Positions 54,966 to 64,000 of a stretch of 64,000 nt of DNA are shown one piece after another. The stretch's first letter is position 1; every line of letters starts with the position of its first letter. A model generated the notes under the pieces. It was given only the letters and a program-made list of their open reading frames with translations. It had not been told where the DNA came from and searched no databases. The DNA comes from Trifolium pratense (taxonomy: Eukaryota; Streptophyta; Magnoliopsida; Fabales; Fabaceae), in contig NC_060064.1 of the NCBI RefSeq assembly GCF_020283565.1, positions 8,174,266 to 8,238,265 on the forward strand, given 5' to 3'. The translations under genes and the position numbers were made by a program.

Positions 54966-56000
54966 TATGCTAAAGGCAATGAACGGCTTGCGAAAATTTA
55001 AACAACTGCTGCAATACGTCAAGACCTTATTACCACTATGCTCTTGTTACAACTTTGTGTACTATCCACCATACAGTGAGTAAACCAACCCTATGTTAAA
55101 GATTCGTTAACAACAATGTATCTATATTTTGCATGGCGATTTCCATTATTGACACGAGAACCTTACTTGCAGGTGTTTGATGAGTTTTGAAATCAACATT
55201 GACTCTCTTGAACTTTCATAATTAAGCTCACAAGAAAAAAAATTACAAATTATAAATAAAAATCTTAACAATATTTTCCTAACCTTATCCTTTTGGTAAG
55301 TACCTCGTAAAATCCAAATGCAATACTATAGAGATTTTGGAGTCTATATCCCTTGCCTTGCGGGAGGAGTAACCCCCTAACAAGAGAACGTAAAAGTAAG
55401 AAGCTTTTCAGACTGAGGTACCTTCTCTATTAGTACTATCATTTCTAACTAGCACTACTGCACTACCACTTGTGAACGTAGCTGAACTATCAAACAGCAA
55501 TGGCCTCATGGCCCCCCAGACAATTGTTACCTAAAATTAGCTATATGTAGATGTGTCAAATTGTACTGTCTACACTAAATTGCAAAATCTTATCGGCATA
55601 AATTGCAAGAGATAAAAAAATTAACAACGTATTTAAGATCATATAAATATAAATATATATTATCTATAATTATTAATTTGACTCAAAGGCAAAGAAAAAA
55701 AACTAATTAGAAACACCGTATATAAATACATTGTCTTGACAACAAAATTATTGTCCAAATAACATTTTTCATTACAAAAATATGTCTAAGGAAGTTGATC
55801 CGGAGCTCCAACAGACAACTTATTTTGCAGCTCATTTCAACCTAAAATATATTAGGTTGGATATGATTGGAAATAGGCTAGGTCGAGTTAGATTTAGTCA
55901 AATATAAACTTGACCTATCAAAAAATTGAAGGTCCAAGACTAACCTATGGAAATAATTTTCACAATACAATAAAAACATTTTGAAAAACTACTACATTTT
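54966..56000. other. intergenic upstream of the RNA helicase gene
   Basis: No exon recognised. 55840-55950 has repeat-like TAGGCTAGGTCGAGTTAG sequence common in plant transposon remnants. Confidence 0.4.
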
Positions 56001-56033
56001 GGGCTTTAAGCCCTCTTTGTAATTAAAAAAAAA
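56001..56033 (+). mobile_element. 33-bp LINE 3'-end insertion with 18-bp target duplication
   Basis: GGGCTTTAAGCCCTCTTTG plus TAATT and nine A lies between two perfect copies of GAAAAACTACTACATTTT (55983-56000 and 56034-56051). Its body matches the style of the remnant at 27893-27924. It is an extreme 5' truncation. Confidence 0.8.
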
Positions 56034-56416
56034 GAAAAACTACTACATTTTTATTAGCCAAAAACCTACTTTTTTGACACCATTTTTTTTTGAAAAAAAT
56101 ATTATAAATCGCTAATTTAATTTAAAGAATGTTCCTAATGCATTCCAATATTTTGTTTTCTTTTCAAAAACAGTATTTTTAATCTGAAAAGGAGGTGTAG
56201 AAAAGAATTTAAATGAATGTTAAAAGCAAGTCCAGTTGTTAGTAGGTTTAAGGCCCAAAGCCCAATAAACCTGGGTTGTTGTCACTCCAACAAATTATTT
56301 TGCTCACTGTCAAACAGAGAAAAGAGAACTGAGAAGCGAGCGTGCGAGGGAAAGCGTTCGTGTCCGCCGCAACAGGTTAAAGAACGGTGGCACCGGCAAC
56401 CGTAACTGTATTCACC

Positions 56417-58408
56417 ATGGCTAATGACTCGTCGTTTTTGTTCGCCGGCATTCGTTTCGATAGAAAGAAATTCGGCACCGATATTGCTAGGTTTCAGGTA
56501 TCATTTCAATATCTCTTTGTCATCTTATTTACCTATTTACAAATTCCTAATGGTACGAAACGCACGAATAATGTGTTTACGGAATATTATTAATGGATGT
56601 TTAAGCAATGAAGTTCTGTTTTGTGCATATGATTATATTAATTAATCGCTTCCTAATGCAATGCTTGATATTCGATTTATTTATTAAGTTCTGTGTAAGT
56701 GCTTATGTATAAGCTATAAGCTATTTCTACAACAAAAGATAAAATGAAGTCAAACTGTTCCAATAAACTATAAGCTGTTTTCACAAGTTATCTTGAAAAA
56801 CTTGTGAATGTATGCTGAAAACAACTTATAGACATGTAATGCTTATGAAAGTAAGCTGTTTTCGTAAGCTCTTCTCAAACAGTCTCACTTGTGCTAATTC
56901 CTTTTATGTTTTTTCTTGAATGCTTTAGAGATTTTTTATTGAATTCAACTGATTTAAATTTACCCACATTATATTTTCTACTGCTATATAGTAATACCAC
57001 ACAAGGTCACATTTTTATAGTCGGTTCACAATGTAAACTATCTTGTCATGGGCCTCCCTTTTGTATTTTTTGTATTTGTGCTTTCAACTTGGTTAAGAGA
57101 AAATGCTGGTTACTTGCATAAACAAGACCCGAAAGCCGAAAAGTAATCCAAATATATCTAAAATCGACTTTCTTATGCTTTCCATAGTTCTTTATTCTCT
57201 TTAACCGATAACATTCCATGTTGTATGTTATTTCTCTTTCAACCATGAAAATTTGGAGCAGAGTTATCTTCTGTACCTTTGCCAATCATAGCAGCAAGAT
57301 ATTTTTTTTAATATAGAACTTAACAGCAGTTATTTCATACACCATTGATGTTGAGAAGGCATCCTTATGACACAGGAGTTTTCTGCAAAGACTGTATTTT
57401 TAAGAATTTTGGAAGTCTTTGAAGAGTCATCTGATTAGATAATGAAGTTTACGATTCACAAAATTGAAAATACTGCACACTGTATTCTTGAAATAACGTC
57501 CAATAGAGCAGATAACCAGATACCAGGGTTAACAAAATGAAAACACACATTAACAAAGAAATAAAATGAAGCATGAAATGGAAAACAATATTTTCTGCAT
57601 GGTTTGAAAGATATCGATCCCCAAAGAGACAGATTTCTGTTTTGGAGGGTTTCACATATTTTTTTAATCTTAATCAAACAAATAAGTTATGCACATGAGA
57701 GAGATGGTTCCACATTTGTTTGTGTGTTTTGAGAGAGATGGTTCTACATGTGTTCGTGTGTTTTATGTTCCATGACTTGGTAATATGTAGCAACTCTCTT
57801 ATCTAATTCATTTTTTAATCATTGTGAAACACTGATCATTATTATTTTTTGAAAAAGAAAAAAGATACCGACAACAGTTTGGTGAAGATTCAGAGTGTGA
57901 TAGAAGATGAAGAAAACAAGGAAACAATAGAAGCTGTTTCTGCTAAGAAGAGAAAGCGCAAGAAAACCTCTTCAGGTAATCCCATTCTAATATCTTTCCA
58001 TTCTATGTGATCATCACTTGTATTAATCGTTCTTTATCTCACATTTGCTTCGTTTCTATGAGTGGATAAAAGAAGCGGTTGACGGATTCAGTGTGTTCCG
58101 AAGTTCCACATCCAAGTCAAACAAAGAAGTCAAAGTCGATGACAACGAGGATGAGTCCATTCGGCTGAAGAAAGAACAAAATAAGCAACTTGAGGTTTAG
58201 GTCCTTTATGTTTTGTGCAATATATAGTTATAGAACTCTGTATTCTTAAGTTTGTGCACTAATTTTCCCACCATTCACTTTCATTTGTTATCTTTCTAGC
58301 GTGATGCAATCTTCAGAAAGAATCATAACATTCATGTCTCCGGTTACAATGTGTCTTCCCCACTTCAAAGCTTTGACGAGTTGAATACAAGGTTATGTTT
58401 TCTGATGA

Positions 58409-58479
<71 letters not shown>

Positions 58480-58490
58480 TATTATTATTA

Positions 58491-58540
<50 letters not shown>

Positions 58541-61500
58541 TTAAATGAACATGGTATTGACGGTTCAGAATCTAAAGTAATTGTTTATTACAGATATAAA
58601 TGTCCGTCCTATTTATTACGGAATCTGGCAGAACTTGGATTCAGAGAACCAACACCAATCCAACGACAGGCTATTCCAGTACTCTTACAGGTATGAATTG
58701 CATTGGACATTATGTTCTTCAGAATATTGTTGCTGTAGTTTGATCTTGGTTTTGATTCATGCAAACTTGATATTGTGTGCAATATATTATCACAATATTA
58801 TTTTTACTGATATTTTCCTTCACTGGTATGGGATAGGATCGTGAATGTTTTGCCTGTGCCCCAACTGGCTCTGGAAAAACCCTTGCATTTGTGTGTCCCA
58901 TGCTCATGAAGCTCAAGGTATTGGTTATATATTGTCCAGCTGTCGTTGTTGCTTCCGGTATCCTGTGTCATGGGCTCCAATAATCAATTTTGTTTACAGG
59001 CTCATGCAAAAGGCGGCGTTCGAGCTGTTATTATTTGTCACAGTCGTGAATTATCTGGTCAAACATATCGAGAGTGCAAAAAGCTTGCCAAAGGGGAAAA
59101 GTTCCGCATCAAGTTAATGACAAAAAGTCTTTTAAGAAATGCTGATTTTTCAAAATTTTCTTGTGACATACTTATATCCACGCCACTTCGATTACGCTTG
59201 GCTATCAAGAAGAAAAAGGTTGATCTCAGCAGGTGTGTAATAATCAAAATTTTAGTCTTATTGATTTAAACTTCAAATTCTTAAAAAACTAATCAAGTAA
59301 TCATTAAATACCTATGGAGATGGTTATAGCTGCTCCCTCTTTGTCACTTATGCTGTAGTTTAAATATCACATACTGAGCTATACTTTTATCTGTCGGTAT
59401 TAACCAATTGCATACTAAGTGTGAAATTATCTGTCTGTATTAGCTGCTATTTTTCATTCCTTTTGCTAAAATATGATAGTATTGGGGAAACTTTTCCTGT
59501 TATTCTTCATTCCTTGTGTTGATTCTTTGTGAGTTTATGTTTTACTTTTGATAAGAAGTGGTATTGTGTATCAATAAAATTCTTTGATTTTCTTATGGAA
59601 TTCAACTTTAAAATATTTATGGTTATAATGAAGGATTAAAGGTAATAGTCGAAGATCAACAATCTATAGACCTGCTTTTCATATTTTTATTTATATGCAA
59701 ATTAAAGTCATTGTAGCCGTTGCTTGTTTAAAGTTGAATCCACTCATACTAGTAGGCGCATTTGGATACTAGTAACTATATGCATTTACTTCATTGCCCT
59801 GTGGACTAAATGAAGTAGACGCAAATAACCTGTTGATCGTTCAGTTAACTCACAAACCATAGACCTAACCAGCAAAAACTAAATTTTAAAATATGGTCAG
59901 TGATTCTGTATCAAGTCTAAACACATTCCAAAACAGTGTTTATTGAGAAGCAAGCAATGTCTACTTCCATATGATCGAATAACCGGTTGGAGCCCATTTA
60001 ACATTGAAACAAACAGACACTAGTTCAGGAGCACAAAATTATTTCTGAAAGATTATATCTTCATATAAGATGGGAGAACATAATATCTGTTGAATATTCG
60101 TCAAAAAAATTCAGCGTTTGTTTGCCTCTCAAATAGGTGCTATGTAATTTAATGATCAATTTGATTGTATGCAACAAATATGTTTCATGCACTTTAAAAT
60201 TTTGCATGCTGCTTTTAGCTGTATTCTACATTGTGTCTGCAACGTCAGTAGTAGTAGACACTAGATATGCAACGTGATTTACCAAATAGTTGTGTTGATA
60301 CTTTTTTCTTTCAACTCTTTTGGTTGCTGCAGAGTTGAGTATCTTGTCCTTGATGAGTCTGATAAGCTATTTGAGCCTGGGTTGTTCACGCAGATTGATT
60401 CTATTATCAAAGCATGCACAAATCCCTCAATAATACGCTCTCTGTTCAGTGCTACTTTACCTGATTTTGTTGAAGATCGTGCTCGAGAACTGATGCATGA
60501 TGCTGTTCGGGTAATTGTTGGCAGGAAGTAAGTTCAAAGCAAAATTTTATAGAATATTAGGCTCATGAGCATTACTTTAAGACTATTCTTCACGTTATTG
60601 TAAAAGATGACGTCTAATGCTTTTATGGGAATCAGGAATATGGCTTCTGAAACAATTAAGCAAAAGTTGGTTTTTACGGGAAGCGAAGAAGGAAAACTTA
60701 TAGCAATTCGGCAAAGTTTTGCAGAGGTATGATACTCAATGAGTGCTTTAAGATTAAAGCCATTAAGTCAGTTTGTTTTTCTTCTGCTTCAATAGGTTGT
60801 TTGTCTCACAACTTGACCTTGGTCAGTGTAGGTCTTTTTGATAAGTAATTAGAAACCTCATTGCAATTTATCATCAATAAGCATGTCCTATTATTAATTT
60901 ATATCTTGTTTGTTCTTGATTGTGCGCTGCATGCATATAATTTAACATTCACCTTATTCTAGTTTGGTGTTACATAATGTATTGTGAATGTAATATAACA
61001 TGTAATGGCTTTGAACACTTGTTATTGCAACACTTGCCTTTGAAAGGGGAACATAATATTTCAGCACTCCTATTTACTCATTCCTAATGTTATTATTTTG
61101 TTGCTTGCATTTGTTGACCTTTTTTTTCTTCTTTCTTTTCACCTTCAATATCTTGAAGAGTTTAAATCCTCCAGTATTGATATTTGTCCAAAGCAAGGAG
61201 CGAGCCAAGGAGCTGTATGGGGAACTTGCATTCGACAATATTAGAGTTGATGTCATCCATTCGGATTTGTCTCAAGATGAGGTAGTTCTCAATCCCATTG
61301 AACAAAATAAGTTTCTTGTTGGAAATTATGAAGGAAATCTGAATCATTTTCCCTTCAGCCAAGAAACGCAAAATAAAAAAAAAGAAACTGGAGAAGTATA
61401 TGCCCAAATCTGGTCCATAATATTTGTATGGTGAAGATATCAAATTATAATATTCCTTGTTTGTGCAAATGTTTTTGTACTTGACTATTCTGATCCTCAT

Positions 61501-62209
61501 TACTAAACATGAATATTCAAACCTGTTTTAAACTTTTAATCTCTTATCAGTAGCAATAGCTTTTTCAACACAAAATCATATCTGTTAATTTAGCTTTAAC
61601 TATGATGTACTCTTTCTAATCTCTTGAATTCTATACAGCGAGAAAATGCAGTTGACAACTTCAGAGCTGGTAAAACATGGGTTTTGATTGCCACTGATGT
61701 GGTTGCTCGGGGAATGGATTTCAAAGGCATTAACTGTGTGATCAATTATGACTTCCCAGATTCTGCATCGGCATATATCCACAGAATTGGTTAGTGCCAT
61801 GGCATTAACATTATTTCAGATTTGAGAAAAAAATTAGAGGGGGGTTGTGATTCGTATTATTCATTCATGGTCATTGAACCTTTTTTTTTTTAATTAGTAT
61901 ATATATTCTTCAATACATTAATTTTCAAATATAATTTGATAATATTTTTTGCTAAATAAAAGTGTTGATTTTTCAACAGGTCGTTCTGGCAGAGCAGGGA
62001 GGAGTGGCGAAGCGATTACATTTTACACAGAGGAGGATATTCCATTCTTGCGGAATGTAGCTAATATAATGGCATCCTCAGGTTGTGAAGTTCCATCCTG
62101 GTTGACGGAGTTACAGAAAAAGAAGTGGAAGAAGCACCGGCCCAACAGAGATTCTATCTCAACCAAACCTGTAGTCGAAAAGGAAAACTCAACAAAACCT
62201 GATCTATAA
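56417..62209 (+). CDS. RH57: DEAD-box ATP-dependent RNA helicase, ROK1/DDX52 (plant RH57) type, 12 exons, about 537 aa
   Basis: CDS join(56417..56497, 57858..57975, 58073..58194, 58300..58391, 58594..58690, 58837..58917, 59000..59232, 60333..60527, 60636..60726, 61159..61281, 61639..61789, 61980..62209). All junctions are GT-AG with consistent phases. Motifs in order: Q motif [14 protein letters not shown]; motif I APTGSGKT; motif Ia variant HSREL; Ib TPLRL; motif II DESD in place of DEAD; motif [39 protein letters not shown]. The basic patch KKRKRKK in exon 2 fits nucleolar targeting. ROK1 in yeast is a nucleolar helicase needed for 18S rRNA and 40S subunit maturation; the same role is inferred here. 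Length matches the plant homologue (about 540 aa). Intron 4 is mostly an (ATT)n microsatellite. Confidence 0.95.
56690..56890. mobile_element. hAT-like MITE in helicase intron 1
   Basis: Repeats of AAGCTATAAGCTATTT, AAACTATAAGCTGTTTTCAC and AAGTAAGCTGTTTTCGTAAG form an imperfect inverted repeat, related in style to the element at about 35415-35620. The ends are approximate. Confidence 0.4.
58407..58540. repeat. (ATT)n microsatellite in helicase intron 4
   Basis: About 130 bp of ATT units with a few interruptions, starting roughly 15 bases after the 5' splice site and filling about two-thirds of a 202-bp intron. Likely polymorphic in length. Confidence 0.95.
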
Positions 62210-63495
62210 AGCCTAAAACAGCAGAGAATTTCCCAGCTGTTTATTTATTCATAGATCATGCAAGTATGCAAAAATGTTAAAGTTTATAATTCCCCGACTC
62301 TAAAAAATGGTAATTTAACATGGTGAAAAAGGGAGAGTTGATAGAAACAATACACAAGCAATGTTGCCTAATGCCTACGTAAGATCAAACCATGATATAA
62401 TCATATATAGTTTTTTCTTGTCAGTTGCCACCACCATTCCAGATATCCCAAGTGTTATCTCTTACTTGTATTAAATGGGAATTTTTGTGTCTCCCTTTGT
62501 AGCTAACATACAATTTTGTTGACCCTTAAATGTCTGATTTGATAAACTTCGAAACTCTTTCATTTATTGTATGTTTGGAACCACATTTACATTCTCTACT
62601 AAGATGATTTGTTGGTAAATTATGATGTTTAGTTTCTACTAAGATGAATTGATTTCACACCCTGTATGCACAAATCAAAGCCTGAATTCTTAGCTTCTGT
62701 GGTGACCAAACTCAAAATTCTCAATGTTTTCACAAATGCATTTATGATGGCGTTCTTTGCATTTTCGAGGTAATTGACCCAATGTGCATGTCTGGGAACT
62801 TCCGTACATTCGGACTATAGGTCAATTGCATTGGGATTCCATGACTTTAAAGTGGGAAAGTCGGGCTGGCTTTGAGCCTATCTCACCCCTCCGATCAAGC
62901 ATGTGATCTAAGTTATGCCTCCTTTCCTGCACTTTATTTTTTAATAAAATTGATCTGGGAAAGATGAGCAGAAACCTCTTCCACCTCCTTCAACCTTCAA
63001 TCCTCAATCGCACTTTCCTCCTTCCATCATCATCATCATCATCGTGCTGATATCAACCTAGAAATTCATCAAACCTCAAACCCGAAAATCCAGAAATTCA
63101 TCATCACCCATCAAGACAACTAAGAGAAAGACTATGAAGAGAAGACTCTTTTTTAGGAGGAAATCATTTTAACTTGCGGTGTAACAAGGGAACAGGCCAA
63201 AAGACTTAACTTGAATCATTAGATGTATCCAACGAATTAAAAGAAGCAAAAGTTATGGTGACTTTTGAGCGCAAAAGTCACATAATCCCAGTCCCCAAGG
63301 TCAATTATCTCTTTTACATTTTATGTTGTATAAGTAGTACTTAGAATTTGATTTTGGGATGAAATAGTTTCCAAAAGACTTTGTTCCACTTTAACCTACC
63401 GATCATGGATTCTTACCGATGAACTAAATGCCTAGAAAAAAAAATACAAACAAAAAAGGAATAAACTATACTTTGAGCTATTGGTGAAAAGACAT

Positions 63496-63497
<2 letters not shown>
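62210..63497. other. 3' flank of the helicase gene and intergenic DNA
   Basis: The first 200-300 bp are probably 3' UTR. About 62760-62930 is locally GC-richer (AAGTCGGGCTGGCTTTGAGC, CTCACCCCTCCGATCAAGC) without an identified function. 63024-63044 is a CAT/ATC repeat. No exon seen. Confidence 0.35.

Positions 63498-63556
<59 letters not shown>
63498..63556. repeat. (AT)n microsatellite, about 58 bp
   Basis: Uninterrupted alternating A and T. Confidence 0.95.
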
Positions 63557-63559
<3 letters not shown>

Positions 63560-63587
63560 GAGATGTTTCAAGCGAGAGAAGTTGTTA

Positions 63588-64000
63588 GAGCACCATTATT
63601 GGTGCTTTTGGTAGTGGTACCATTCCTTACTGCAAAGAGACGCTCCTTGTCAGAAGATGGATAATTGCCGCTCCTTGTGCAACATTCCTAAATGAAACGC
63701 GCTTCTCTGTCCACCAACGGCTCTTATTGCCACCTGGAAGTGCACGTGACTTTTTTTCTTCAACCAATTAAATCATTACTTTTTAAATTATAATAAATAA
63801 ATTAAATATTGAATGCAACAAGGAAATTGAATGCAACAGCTACTTACATTCTATTTTAAAAATTGTGAATCATGTCTTCATCTTATAAATAGATATCTCA
63901 CTTCATTTTATTTTTTCATTCACATCTAGTCTTAACTATTTATTCTATCTCTTTAATTATTTTTCTACGCATTTAATTTGACAATGAACCCCAATCACCA
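63588..64000 (+). mobile_element. possible 5' end of a PIF/Harbinger-like element, cut by the window edge
   Basis: TTA (63585-63587) is followed by GAGCACCATTATTGGTGC, which resembles the TTA-GAGCATC... ends of the Harbinger-type elements in this window. About 300 bp further is a TATA-like CTTATAAATAGAT (about 63885), a pyrimidine-rich leader and an ATG at 63984 opening MNPNH. This layout fits the start of an autonomous element or of an ordinary gene. The far end is not in the window. Confidence 0.35.

Noticed and set aside
58351..58548. Open frame with poly-Leu and poly-Tyr
   Set aside because: Read-through from exon 4 of the helicase into the (ATT)n repeat of intron 4.

Overview
This is plant nuclear DNA, most likely from a legume (Fabaceae) of the Medicago/Trifolium type. 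The basis is split genes with GT-AG introns, AT-rich intergenic DNA, a plant tRNA-Pro, plant-specific protein families (S1FA, DUF1685, PLAC8), and dense nested plant transposons. The species call is an inference from general resemblance and not a database result.

Genes. I support seven protein-coding genes. (1) A two-exon DUF1685-family gene at 3178-4200 (+). (2, 3) Two tandem S1FA genes at 19921-21412 and 23394-24581 (+), which share intron sequence. (4) A three-exon PLAC8-family gene at 26733-30198 (-), with an inverted truncated exon copy at about 24908-25130. (5) A small secreted-protein gene at 33128-35004 (-) whose second intron appears to be GC-AG. (6) An intronless lysine/arginine/serine-rich protein of unknown function at 47306-48235 (-). 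(7) A twelve-exon DEAD-box RNA helicase of the ROK1/DDX52/plant RH57 type at 56417-62209 (+). There is one tRNA-Pro(AGG) gene at 1001-1072 (-). The genes look like independent housekeeping or plant-specific loci and do not form one pathway.

Mobile DNA fills most of the rest. 1-2900 holds SINEs, a LINE RNase H remnant and the tRNA. 5510-6750 is a MULE-type element with an exact 10-bp target duplication. 8.4-19.8 kb is a gene-free block of Helitron-like elements and degenerate tandem arrays; one Helitron end lies 149 bp upstream of the first S1FA start codon. 30.5-38.4 kb has MITEs, two related solo LTRs in opposite orientation and a hAT derivative. 39.8-45.4 kb holds a LINE tail and a full-length Copia element with apparently identical LTRs and a 172-bp inverted duplication that interrupts its polyprotein. 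48.6-54.2 kb has a palindromic foldback element, Harbinger- and hAT-type MITEs and more LINE debris. The window ends in what may be the start of a PIF/Harbinger-like element.

The most unusual signals are: a scatter of ultra-short insertions (11-76 bp, mostly a poly(A/T) tail plus a few bases) each bracketed by a 9-18-bp duplication; a perfect 43-bp-arm inverted repeat between the S1FA genes; the palindrome inside the young Copia element; and a MITE whose empty site survives in a neighbouring tandem duplicate.
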